In this document: positions 1 to 7,602 of the stretch, piece by piece | Position numbering within the stretch: the stretch's first letter is position 1 | Layout: each line of letters begins with the position of its first letter | Source: Dehalococcoidia bacterium CG2_30_46_19 | Lineage (GTDB): Bacteria > Chloroflexota > Dehalococcoidia > GIF9 > AB-539-J10 | Direction of reading: 5' to 3' | NCBI GenBank assembly: GCA_001872925.1 | Contig: MNYD01000005.1 | Location: forward strand, 1-22,995 | Length of the DNA stretch: 22,995 nt | Position numbers and translations under genes: made by a program | The notes under the pieces: generated by a model | Database searches by the model: none | What the model saw: the letters and a program-made list of their open reading frames with translations, nothing else | Told to the model about the DNA's origin: nothing

Positions 1-237
1 TGGCACGTATATTGATGTAGGATGTATCATGTAGTTTGGAGAGCATTTGGGAGACCTCTATGAGCGTGGCTGGGGACATATGTACCTCTAGGGATTGAAT
101 GGGCGCTCCCGCTTGATGACCTCTGATAAGTAATACGGTGGCTCCGATAACAGGAGACTTCTGATTTAGTACGTGCATGGTGGCACAGCGGGAAACTTCC
201 AAAGGCTCGGAAAAAGTAAATGAAGGAGGTTATAACA
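1..237 (+). ncRNA. Non-coding left flank of the IS110 element, candidate bridge RNA region
   Basis: No convincing gene lies here; the opposite-strand frame at 27-245 has no recognisable motif. In IS110-group elements the region upstream of the recombinase gene encodes a structured bridge (seek) RNA that pairs with donor and target DNA. This stretch has the right place and length. Only small hairpins are visible by eye, such as CTCC (142-145) with GGAG (153-156) and GTGC (173-176) with GCAC (183-186). The assignment rests on position and family knowledge, not on a solved fold. Confidence 0.3.
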
Positions 238-1452
238 ATGGTCAAGTATCATATAGGAATAGATGTCAGTAAACGTAGACACAGGGCTTGTATTCATAAT
301 CTAGCTCAGGATTCTTACTCTGGAATATTTTCTATTGAGGTTAACCGCCAGGGATTCGAGAAGCTCATAAACACACTGGAGAAGTTATCCACAAACGAAG
401 AGGATTTTCTGATAGGCATAGAAGCCACAGGGAGTTATGGAGACACTCTTAGCTATTATCTTCTTTCACGTGGTTATAAGGTAGTAGGAATTAACCCCTA
501 CCAGGCAAATCAATTCCGCAAAGCACAGGGAAAGATAGCCAAGACTGATAGTATTGATGCTCGCTCCCTGGCAGCTCAGCTTGCCCTGGGAAACCATAAA
601 GCTCTGGCTATTCCTGATCCGGTGCTGGATAATCTCAGGGAGTTAACCCGCTTTCGTGCTGACATGGTGAAGGACCGTAGTGCCCTGGTGAATCAACTCC
701 ATGAGACCCTTTCCAGCATCTTCCCTGAATTGGCTACAGTCTTTAGCCAGCTTGATTCACCCAGTTCCATAGCACTTCTTATAGCCTATCCTGGTCCGGA
801 ATATATCTCTCGTGCCGGGGAAGCGAAGATAGCTGAAAGTCTAAGGGTTGCCAGCCGAGGTAAGATGGGAGAGACTCTGGCTAAGAGCTTGGTAGAAGCA
901 GCCCAAAGTAGTATTGGAGTGCTTCAGAGGCAGCCAGCCCTGGCGACTAAAGTGTCCATATTGGGAGAAAGACTCGTATCTTTGTCAGCAGCTATTGGGA
1001 GGGTAGAGAAGGAGATAGCTGACCTTTTCCACAAGTTGCCATATAAGCCTGAAGATTTTCCTGTAGGGGATATATCTTCTCTGGCTACACTGCTCTCAGA
1101 GATTGAAGATATCCATCGCTTTCCTACCTTGAAACAGTTTCTGTCCCATTTTGGCTGGTGTCCTCAAAGTTTCCAGACTGGCAGTTATAACCGGGAACAT
1201 CCCAGAATGAGCCACGCCGGTAACAGATATGTAAGAAGGATTATCTGGATGCTTTCCATTGTCGCTATCAGAACTGTCCCGCGTTATCGTGACTATTTCC
1301 AGCGACGAGTGAATGAAGGCAAGTCTAAAATGCACGTCATTGTAGCAGTGGCTCGTAAGCTTCTATCAGTTCTCTATGCTATTCTGAAGAATGGTATACC
1401 TTATGACCCTGATTGGGAGGTGAACCGCCATTTTGCCATGGCAAGGCATTGA
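238..1452 (+). CDS. IS110-family transposase (DEDD recombinase)
   Basis: This 404-aa protein is the DNA recombinase of an IS110-family element, expected to act with an element-encoded RNA. The N-terminal RuvC-like DEDD domain shows D9 in GIDVSK, E62 in IGIEATGSYG, and D104 and D107 in KTDSIDARSLA. A helical middle (about 130-265) follows. The C-terminal Transposase_20 domain includes LATLLSEI, FLSHFGWCP and the GNRYVRR segment. I start at ATG 238 because GGAGG at 225-229 sits 8 bases upstream; an in-frame ATG at 220 lies upstream of that site. The residue before the conserved Gly, where the family normally has its catalytic Ser, is Thr314 (QTGS), with Ser316 two residues on. Family assignment is firm; subgroup is inferred from the long upstream and short downstream flanks. 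Confidence 0.93.
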   Translation: MVKYHIGIDVSKRRHRACIHNLAQDSYSGIFSIEVNRQGFEKLINTLEKLSTNEEDFLIGIEATGSYGDTLSYYLLSRGYKVVGINPYQANQFRKAQGKIAKTDSIDARSLAAQLALGNHKALAIPDPVLDNLRELTRFRADMVKDRSALVNQLHETLSSIFPELATVFSQLDSPSSIALLIAYPGPEYISRAGEAKIAESLRVASRGKMGETLAKSLVEAAQSSIGVLQRQPALATKVSILGERLVSLSAAIGRVEKEIADLFHKLPYKPEDFPVGDISSLATLLSEIEDIHRFPTLKQFLSHFGWCPQSFQTGSYNREHPRMSHAGNRYVRRIIWMLSIVAIRTVPRYRDYFQRRVNEGKSKMHVIVAVARKLLSVLYAILKNGIPYDPDWEVNRHFAMARH

Positions 1453-1498
1453 CATCAATATAGTAATCAATCTCACATGAAGGCCATTATTACAGCAA

Positions 1499-1595
1499 CG
1501 AGATTGCGGAGCTTGTTCCGAGTGAAATGAGGAATCTGTTGCTCCGAGTTTGCTTCGGCTCCGCCTCGCAACCGCTATCACTCCTCGCAATGACA
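1499..1595. repeat. REP-like palindromic repeat beside the IS
   Basis: The stretch begins CGAGATTGC and ends CTCCTCGCAATGACA. On the other strand this reads TGTCATTGCGAGGAG ... GCAATCTCG, the form of a dispersed intergenic palindrome I recall from many environmental bacterial genomes, Dehalococcoidia-like ones among them. Internal complementary pieces include GCGGAGC near the left end and GCTCCG and GGCTCCGCC in the middle. Copy number cannot be judged from one window. It lies about 45 bases after the transposase stop. Confidence 0.6.
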
Positions 1596-1613
1596 GAAGG
1601 AGGAGGCTAATAT

Positions 1614-1688
1614 GTGACTAATCATATGAACGAGTACAGGAACTTTATACAAGGTTACGCCAAGGATTATAATCATCAAGGAGGTTAA
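1614..1688 (+). CDS. Possible 24-aa small ORF
   Basis: A GTG at 1614 follows a strong ribosome-binding site (GGAGGAGG, 1599-1606) with a 7-base spacer and opens 24 codons ending TAA at 1686-1688. The peptide is tyrosine- and asparagine-rich (MTNHMNEYRNFIQGYAKDYN, then HQGG) with no recognisable motif. A second purine-rich site, AAGGAGG (1678-1684), lies at its end but has no start codon close behind it. The translation signal is better than chance, but nothing else supports the gene; it could be relic sequence between the repeat and the next gene. Confidence 0.22.
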   Translation: MTNHMNEYRNFIQGYAKDYNHQGG

Positions 1689-1727
1689 CCAAGAGGCTAG
1701 CGAGCTAAATTAAGGAAAAATAAGATT

Positions 1728-2522
1728 ATGCTGACAATAACCCGCTATGAAGAAGTAACCCAGATCAAGATGAGCCTCTTCTCTGAGAGTCATCCTCCTT
1801 TATGTGCCTGCGCCTACCTGGTAGACAGCTTGCTAATAGACAGCGGCCCTGATTGCACCGGCAAGGAACTAGCCGATTTCCTGAAAGATAAAGGGGTAAA
1901 GCTCCTGGTCAATACTCACTATCATCATGACCATATCGGAGGTAATGCCATCCTTCAACAAAATTATGGTCTGGAGATACTTGCTCACCCAGCAGCGATA
2001 AGTAGAATAAGTCAACCACCCCAACTATATCCCTATCAGGAAGCAATCTGGGGACATTCATTACCCAGTCAAGCAAAGGAAATTGGTAAGCTGGTCAAAA
2101 CGCCACACTTTCAGTTTGAGGTAATCCACACACCGGGACATAGCGATGACCACATTTGCCTCTTTGAGCGCAGCAAAGGATGGCTTTTTTCGGGGGATTT
2201 AGCCACCGTCACCCATCCCAGGTTAGCCAGGGCTGAGGAAAATCAATGGGAAACCATAATTTCACTTAAGAAAATCAAAGAATTGAGACCGCGGGTGCTA
2301 TTCACCGCACCGGAATATATAATCACTGAACCATCAACTATGCTGGAGAAAACTATCCAGTACCTCGAGGAAACAGGACAGCGCATTAGAGCTCTGTCTG
2401 GTAAAGGTCTATCTCCCGCTGAGATAGCAAAGCAGCTCTTTGGTGAAGACATTGCCGCCCAAATTACCGAAGGACAGTTTTCCTCGGAAAACTTTGTGAA
2501 CTCATACCTTAAAGTGGATTAA
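1728..2522 (+). CDS. MBL-fold metallo-hydrolase with C-terminal helical domain
   Basis: This 264-aa protein has the metallo-beta-lactamase fold. The dinuclear metal site is visible as THYHHDHIGG (HxHxDH, about residues 63-71), His in HTPGHSDDH (about 136-145) and Asp in LFSGDLA (about 153-159). After the catalytic domain comes a helical tail (KGLSPAEIAKQLFGED) that resembles the winged-helix region following the MBL domain in LACTB2-like hydrolases. ATG 1728 is preceded by AAGGA at 1712-1716. Likely substrates are a hydrolysable ester, thioester or RNA, but the sequence does not decide. It is followed after 17 bases by an unrecognised gene, probably cotranscribed. Confidence 0.85.
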   Translation: MLTITRYEEVTQIKMSLFSESHPPLCACAYLVDSLLIDSGPDCTGKELADFLKDKGVKLLVNTHYHHDHIGGNAILQQNYGLEILAHPAAISRISQPPQLYPYQEAIWGHSLPSQAKEIGKLVKTPHFQFEVIHTPGHSDDHICLFERSKGWLFSGDLATVTHPRLARAEENQWETIISLKKIKELRPRVLFTAPEYIITEPSTMLEKTIQYLEETGQRIRALSGKGLSPAEIAKQLFGEDIAAQITEGQFSSENFVNSYLKVD

Positions 2523-2539
2523 AAGCCTATAATTATTTT

Positions 2540-3262
2540 ATGGCTGAGGTAGGTTCCTCGATAGCGCGGCGACAAATATCTGAACTTGCCCCAAGCGATA
2601 TCGAGGCAATCAAGCATTTAAAGCAGGCTATCTCCCAGGGTAAGCACTGGTATCCAGCCTTACTCGAAGCTATCAGGCTATGGGACAGCATTGAAGAGGA
2701 TTATAGCGGGCGTCATTACCAATACCTCATCGCCAATGAAGCTTTTGATTGGTTACTCCTTGCTGAAAGACTATGTGAAGGGATTCATCACCTCATTCCG
2801 CAGCAGGAGCGAATTAACCTCCTTTTCTTCGACCAGCCACCAATGGAATTAAGCACAGATGAATTCAAGAAGCTGATTGGCAATGCTAAATATCAAGCTT
2901 ATCTCAACTATCTTTATGGAATCTTCATGGAGAGACTCCTCATTTTGACCATCGCTGAAGAGATTCGCAAAAGAAAGCGAACTGCTGGTTTAGTCAACGA
3001 AGGAAACACAATTGATGAGGCATATCAACAACTTTATGGCGATAGCGAACAGGAATTGGCACAGCGTTTTAAAAGAGAGAAATGTTATCTCCGACGCAAA
3101 TCTATGAGCTTAAGCGAGCTCAACGAGTTCACTTACTGGTTGTTTAAGAAAAGATTGCTCTGTAATGATAAGTCCCGCGTTGCCAGCGATACTAAAAAGG
3201 CATTGCTGGCGTTGCATCACTATTTAGAACGAAAAGGGCAAACATCTCAAGAACGAAGCTGA
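2540..3262 (+). CDS. Conserved-looking protein of unknown function
   Basis: I do not recognise this 240-aa protein. It is predicted to be mostly helical and soluble, with no signal peptide or membrane segment. Charged and aromatic helices dominate: HWYPALLEAIRLWDSIEEDY near residue 37, an IFMERLLILTIAEEIRKRKR stretch near 128, and a basic C-terminal third. No cysteine pairs or nucleotide-binding motifs are visible. Codon use looks like that of its neighbours, and the long frame beside an MBL hydrolase gene supports a real gene. No clear ribosome-binding site precedes ATG 2540, so translation may depend on coupling to the upstream gene. Its last 16 bases overlap the end of convergent valS. Confidence 0.75.
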   Translation: MAEVGSSIARRQISELAPSDIEAIKHLKQAISQGKHWYPALLEAIRLWDSIEEDYSGRHYQYLIANEAFDWLLLAERLCEGIHHLIPQQERINLLFFDQPPMELSTDEFKKLIGNAKYQAYLNYLYGIFMERLLILTIAEEIRKRKRTAGLVNEGNTIDEAYQQLYGDSEQELAQRFKREKCYLRRKSMSLSELNEFTYWLFKKRLLCNDKSRVASDTKKALLALHHYLERKGQTSQERS

Positions 3263-5910
3263 GAAATCTCCGCCTTCACCCGCTCAAGCTTATCCTCGAG
3301 TTCAGTAAGTCTTTGCCTTTCCTTTTCCACGACATGCTGCGGTGCTTTAGCTAGAAAAACATTATCCCGCAGCCTTGCATTGAGCTGAGCTATCCTCGCC
3401 TGAGTCACTTCACTTTCCTTAGTCAACCGTTGTTCCTCAGCAGATAGGTCAACCAAACCTGCCCAGGGCAAAATTACCTCGGATTCCTTCAGCACCAGAA
3501 CAACTGCCTTCCTACCCTGTATGGTTATCTCCCTTTCCTTCCGATGAGCAATGGTTAACGGACTAACTCGTGCTAGCATCGCGATTACCTCAGCTTGCGC
3601 AGAGATTTGAGGCAAAAGCTTATCAGTATAAACCAGCGCCTCAATCTGCTTAGCTGCTTCTACCTTATATTGAGCACGAACGTTACGGATAGAGCGAATA
3701 ATCTCAATCACAGAATCCATAGCTTGTTCCGCTTCAGTGTCCATGGCATCCCTATCAGCGACAGGATAAGGAGCTATCATAATGGAATCAGACATCTGCT
3801 TTTTCTCGGGAAGACGCTCTTTTACATTTTGCCATAGCTCTTCAGTAATGAACGGCATGAAAGGATGTAAAAGACGCAACGAGCACTCCAGCACATTCAC
3901 CAGAAATGGCAAAGGTGACGCTGTCTGCTGAGCGTCGTGGAGACGCATTTTAGCAATTTCGACGTACCAATCGCAGAACTCGCCCCAGATGAAATCATGG
4001 ATTTTCCAGCAGGCTTCTCCGAATTCGAACCCCTCCATTAGACTGTTGACTTCGTCTATCACGTTATTAAGGCGGCTAACAATCCAGCGGTCTTCTATCC
4101 TGAGAGCTGTCAGCTGAGAGCTATCAGCTACTACCTGAGCATCCACGCTCTGGAAGATAAACCTGGCAGCATTCCATAGCTTATTAACGAAATTACGGCT
4201 GGCTTCCAGCTTTCCTTTGCCAAGATTCATATCGTTCCCCGGCGTGCTATTGCTGGCAAGGGCGAAGCGTAAAGCATCGACACCACATTCATTGACAGCC
4301 TCGGCAGGATTAATAACGTTCCCTCGCAGCTTGCTCATCTTTTCGCCATGTTCGTCCCGAATTAGCCCGTGAAGGTAAACAGTGTGGAAGGGTATCTTCC
4401 CGGTATTCTCCAGCCCCATCATAATCATCCTTGCCACCCAGAAGAACAGAATGTCATAGCCAGTCTCCATCACCGCACCGGGATAGAAGTAACGCAAGTC
4501 TTCAGTATCATCTGGCCAGCCGAGCGTGGAATGCGTCCATAGCGCTGAGCTAAACCAGGTATCAAGAACATCGTTATCCTGAACAATCTGGCTTGAGCCG
4601 CAATGTGAGCAATGAGAAGGAACATCAACAGAAATAGTCAATTCATTACAATCATGACAATACCACACCGGAATACGATGTCCCCACCACAGTTGCCGGC
4701 TAATACACCAATCCCTGATGTTTTCCAGCCACTCAAAGTATATTTTGGTGAACCGCTCCGGTATGATGGTTATGCTGCCATCTTTAACCACCTTTATCGC
4801 CTTTTCCGCTAAAGGCTTGGTGCGAATAAACCATTGCAAGCTAATCCGGGGCTCGACCATTGTTTGGCAGCGAATACAATGCCCCACAGAGTGAAGATAA
4901 GGCTCAACCTTCTCCAGTAGACCTCTATCCCTTAAGTCAGCTAACACTTTGTCTCGGCAGGCGAACCTTTCTAATCCGTGATATGGTCCAGCATTCTCAT
5001 TCAGGGTGGCATCGGGATTCATAATGTCCACCAGCGGCAGATTGTGCCTTTGCCCTATTTCAAAATCCGTAGGGTCATGCGCCGGGGTTATCTTCAACGC
5101 TCCGGTACCAAAGGATATATCCACAGCATCATCCGCAATAATGGGGATTTCCTTGTCTATGATAGGAAGCATTACTTTTTTACCCACTAAATCTTTATAG
5201 CGCCCATCTTCAGGATTCACCGCCACCGCAGTATCACCGAAGAAAGTTTCCGGTCGGGTGGTGGCTACGGTGATAAAACCACTCCCATCTACCAGAGGAT
5301 AACGGATATAATAAAGATGTCCGCTAATCTCCTTGTGCTCCGCCTCCAGGTCAGAAAGTGCAGTCTGACATCGAGGACACCAGTTTATAATTCGCTCCCC
5401 GCGGTAAATCAGCCCTTTGTTATATAAGTTGACAAAGGCAGTGCGGACTGCCCGGCTCGGACCCTCATCCAGAGTAAACCGCTCACGCTCCCAATCGCAG
5501 GAAGCCCCCAGCATCTGATGCTGGAGGTTGATGTTCCGCCGGCTATCATTTGCCCATTTCCAGGCCATCTGGAGGAATCTTTCCCTCCCTACATCCCTTC
5601 TGGTTAGCGATTGCCCCGCCAATTGCTGCTCCACCACTACCTGTGTGGCAATGCCAGCATGGTCGGTCCCCGGCAACCATAATGTAGGTTGTCCCTTCAT
5701 CCGCTGCCACCTGACCATAATGTCCTCCAGGGTAGTGGTAAGCGCGTGTCCCAGATGGAGCTCGCCGGTAACATTCGGCGGTGGCATGATGATAACGAAA
5801 GGCTTCTTCTTTGGGTCTATTTCAGGGGTAAAGTAGCCTTGCTTAAGCCAGAAGTTGTACCACTTCCGCTCTATTTTACCTGGCTCATAAGCTTTAGGAA
5901 TTTCAGACAT
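3247..5910 (-). CDS. valS: Valine--tRNA ligase
   Basis: Class I aminoacyl-tRNA synthetase that charges tRNA-Val in the cytoplasm. From ATG 5910 the protein has 887 residues, the usual bacterial size. The HIGH motif is HLGH (about 52-55) in PPPNVTGELHLGHAL; the KMSKS motif appears as KMSKL (about 524-528). Cysteine pairs CPRC, CIRC and CHDC...CSHC suggest zinc sites, and an editing domain lies between the motifs. The C-terminus (LSAEEQRLTKESEVTQARIA onward) is the coiled-coil tRNA-binding arm. A TTG at 5919 is an alternative start with AAGG 9 bases upstream; I prefer the ATG. Residues about 595-603 (ADSSQLTAL) come from a palindromic repeat inserted in frame between the catalytic and anticodon-binding regions. 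It is last in the minus-strand operon, with no T-box between it and coaBC. Confidence 0.97.
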   Translation of the reverse strand: MSEIPKAYEPGKIERKWYNFWLKQGYFTPEIDPKKKPFVIIMPPPNVTGELHLGHALTTTLEDIMVRWQRMKGQPTLWLPGTDHAGIATQVVVEQQLAGQSLTRRDVGRERFLQMAWKWANDSRRNINLQHQMLGASCDWERERFTLDEGPSRAVRTAFVNLYNKGLIYRGERIINWCPRCQTALSDLEAEHKEISGHLYYIRYPLVDGSGFITVATTRPETFFGDTAVAVNPEDGRYKDLVGKKVMLPIIDKEIPIIADDAVDISFGTGALKITPAHDPTDFEIGQRHNLPLVDIMNPDATLNENAGPYHGLERFACRDKVLADLRDRGLLEKVEPYLHSVGHCIRCQTMVEPRISLQWFIRTKPLAEKAIKVVKDGSITIIPERFTKIYFEWLENIRDWCISRQLWWGHRIPVWYCHDCNELTISVDVPSHCSHCGSSQIVQDNDVLDTWFSSALWTHSTLGWPDDTEDLRYFYPGAVMETGYDILFFWVARMIMMGLENTGKIPFHTVYLHGLIRDEHGEKMSKLRGNVINPAEAVNECGVDALRFALASNSTPGNDMNLGKGKLEASRNFVNKLWNAARFIFQSVDAQVVADSSQLTALRIEDRWIVSRLNNVIDEVNSLMEGFEFGEACWKIHDFIWGEFCDWYVEIAKMRLHDAQQTASPLPFLVNVLECSLRLLHPFMPFITEELWQNVKERLPEKKQMSDSIMIAPYPVADRDAMDTEAEQAMDSVIEIIRSIRNVRAQYKVEAAKQIEALVYTDKLLPQISAQAEVIAMLARVSPLTIAHRKEREITIQGRKAVVLVLKESEVILPWAGLVDLSAEEQRLTKESEVTQARIAQLNARLRDNVFLAKAPQHVVEKERQRLTELEDKLERVKAEISQLRS
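4101..4129 (-). repeat. In-frame palindromic repeat, copy in valS
   Basis: Read on the gene strand this 29-base segment carries GAYAGCTCTCAGCTGWCAG and translates as ADSSQLTAL. It matches the trpE copy at 12609-12637 in 28 of 29 bases. It sits in the poorly conserved linker just before RIEDRWIVSRLN, where the anticodon-binding domain begins. Confidence 0.85.
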
Positions 5911-5966
5911 GGCATTCAATGTTTCTAACCTTGCCCGGGGATAAGTTGCTACGCAAGCCTCTTTAA

Positions 5967-7451
5967 TTATTTCTTTAAGAATTCAACGCGATATTTCTCC
6001 TTCCCCTCAATAGGCGTAATCCTAACTATGTCACCCTCCTTAACTTGATACGCCTTGAACCACTCTCCAAGCGCAAATTCATGGTACTTGGGATTGAAAA
6101 TACGTTGTATGATATTCTCATCAGTCCTTAATTCGATTTTCGTGTAGAAGTCTGGAAATAAATCCCATCTCTCTTTCGGGATGTGAACATTACTGTTATC
6201 CTTTATATGGGAACGCGTTACGGCGATTTCCACACTGTTCATGTCATTCTGCCTCTTAGATAAGATTGCTGCCACTTTGTCCAAAATCTTTTCAGCTACT
6301 TCTCGTTTGGGCAAGAGAGGTAAGCTATCAACCTTGCCTTCTCGGTCAATTATGGTTACCTGATTGCTATCAGCACCAAATCCGCTATCTTTAGCGGTAA
6401 TGTCATTAGCCACAATAAGGTCAAGCCCCTTTTGCTGCAGCTTTTGTGTGGCGTTTCCCACCAGATTTTCACTTTCCGCAGCAAAACCTACCTTGATAAA
6501 ATCTCCTTTAACCTCACTCAAAATATCCGTGGTGCGTTCCAACTCCAGGGTTAATCCAGTACCTTTTTTCTTAATCTTTTCTTTAGCTGTGCTCTTGGGG
6601 CGATAATCAGCTACCGCTGCAGCCATAATCAAAACGTCAGCTCGAGGAACAGCATTTTTCACCGCCTGAAACATCTCTTCAGCAGTGCAAACATCGATTA
6701 CTTCAACACCAACAGGCTTGGTGAGCAAGGTGGGACCGGTAATCAACGTTACTTTAGCCCCCCGGTCACGCACAGCTTCAGCAAGAGCATAACCCATCTT
6801 TCCCGAGGAGCGGTTACTGATAATGCGGACCGGGTCAATAAATTCCTGCGTGCTACCAGCAGTAACCACGGCATGTCTATCGGCAAAGCTCCCGGGGACG
6901 TATCCACTCCTACCCAATACTTGAGAAATAACACCTATTATCTCCTCGGTATTGGCAAGCCGTCCCAGACCTTCCTTTCCCGAAGCTAACTTGCCGAACC
7001 TTGGCCCCACAAAGATAAAACCACGCTCCTTCAGTTTGGATACATTTTCCTGGGTAACAGGGTTTTCATACATATTAACGTCCATGGCTGGTGCTATTAC
7101 CACAGGCGCCGTGGTTGCCAACACCGTGCAGGACAGCACATCATCGGCAATGCCAGCGGCTAGTTTGGCAATGATATTAGCCGTTGCTGGGGCAATGACC
7201 ACGACATTAGCCGCTCCAGCCAGAGAAATATGGGTAATATTAAACTCAGAGGAAGCATCAAACATGTCAATCACCGCAGCCCTACCGGTGAGAGCACGAA
7301 AGCTAAGTGGAGCCACAAATTTGGTGGCTTCCTTGGTCATAACTACATCCACATTTACCCCTGCCCTGCTCAGTTGATTGGCAATGTCGACTGCCTTATA
7401 GGCAGCGATGCTCCCGGTTACCCCAAGAACTATTGTTTTCCCTTCAAGCAT
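5967..7451 (-). CDS. coaBC: Bifunctional CoaBC (PPC synthetase / PPC decarboxylase) with extra C-terminal domain
   Basis: CoaBC (Dfp) joins cysteine to 4'-phosphopantothenate and decarboxylates the product, two steps of coenzyme A synthesis. The N-terminal flavin domain shows GVTGSIAAYKAVDI (about 10-23), APAMDVNMYENP and the conserved histidine context FNITHISLA. The synthetase domain shows VTAGSTQEFIDPVRIISNRS and KKKGTGLTLELERTTDIL. ATG 7451 is preceded by AAAGGAG on the gene strand. At 494 aa it is about 90 residues longer than usual: the family normally ends near VAEKILDKVAAILSKRQ (about 402). The extra tail (from Met404) looks like a small beta-barrel module. An internal ATG at 6242 with AAGAGG upstream could also yield the tail alone. 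Operon: downstream of coaX, upstream of valS. Confidence 0.95.
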   Translation of the reverse strand: MLEGKTIVLGVTGSIAAYKAVDIANQLSRAGVNVDVVMTKEATKFVAPLSFRALTGRAAVIDMFDASSEFNITHISLAGAANVVVIAPATANIIAKLAAGIADDVLSCTVLATTAPVVIAPAMDVNMYENPVTQENVSKLKERGFIFVGPRFGKLASGKEGLGRLANTEEIIGVISQVLGRSGYVPGSFADRHAVVTAGSTQEFIDPVRIISNRSSGKMGYALAEAVRDRGAKVTLITGPTLLTKPVGVEVIDVCTAEEMFQAVKNAVPRADVLIMAAAVADYRPKSTAKEKIKKKGTGLTLELERTTDILSEVKGDFIKVGFAAESENLVGNATQKLQQKGLDLIVANDITAKDSGFGADSNQVTIIDREGKVDSLPLLPKREVAEKILDKVAAILSKRQNDMNSVEIAVTRSHIKDNSNVHIPKERWDLFPDFYTKIELRTDENIIQRIFNPKYHEFALGEWFKAYQVKEGDIVRITPIEGKEKYRVEFLKK

Positions 7452-7467
7452 GATGCTCCTTTAAAAA

Positions 7468-7602
7468 TTAAAATTCTAAATTCTAAGCTCTAAACCCTAA
7501 ACAAATCCCAATATCTAAATCCAAAACTCAAAACTGTTTTGGTCATTTAGATTTTGAACATTTGATATTGTTTAGTATTTCGGATTTAGGATTTCGAGTT
7601 TT
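7468..7602. repeat. AT-rich imperfect inverted repeat between coaX and coaBC
   Basis: This AT-rich stretch is built of TCTAAA/TTTAGA-type words and folds back on itself. Clear arms are CCAAAAC (7521-7527) with GTTTTGG (7536-7542), ATCTAAAT (7513-7520) with ATTTAGAT (7545-7552), and TAAACAA (7498-7504) with TTGTTTA (7569-7575). The outer parts also pair imperfectly. It resembles AT-rich dispersed repeats I recall from environmental bacterial genomes. On the minus strand it contains the last codons and stop of coaX, and it ends just before the ribosome-binding site of coaBC. Confidence 0.65.

Larger units (their letters stand above)
1..1498 (+). mobile_element. IS110-family insertion sequence (left end not defined)
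   Basis: The element is recognised from its DEDD recombinase gene at 238-1452. IS110 elements usually lack clear terminal inverted repeats and target-site duplications, and none are visible here, so the ends are not mapped. I place the right end provisionally where a REP-like palindrome begins (about 1499), because IS110 elements with an upstream non-coding region usually have a short right end, and several members insert into REP repeats. The left end may lie within the first 240 bases or before the window. The gene is intact, so the element may be active. Confidence 0.6.

Noticed and set aside
220..237. Upstream ATG (220) as start of the IS110 recombinase
   Set aside because: The strong GGAGG at 225-229 lies between this ATG and the one at 238, so it can only serve the later start.
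27..245. Minus-strand 72-codon frame in the IS left flank
   Set aside because: No ribosome-binding site, low-complexity translation, and it covers the region expected to be non-coding in this IS family.
5528..5928. Plus-strand frames opposite the start of valS
   Set aside because: They lie wholly antisense to strongly conserved ValS motifs, and their translations show no domain features.
6952..7493. Plus-strand frames opposite the CoaBC flavin domain, one of 141 codons
   Set aside because: The alanine/threonine-rich translation is what the reverse complement of the CoaBC domain gives; there is no ribosome-binding site or conserved motif.
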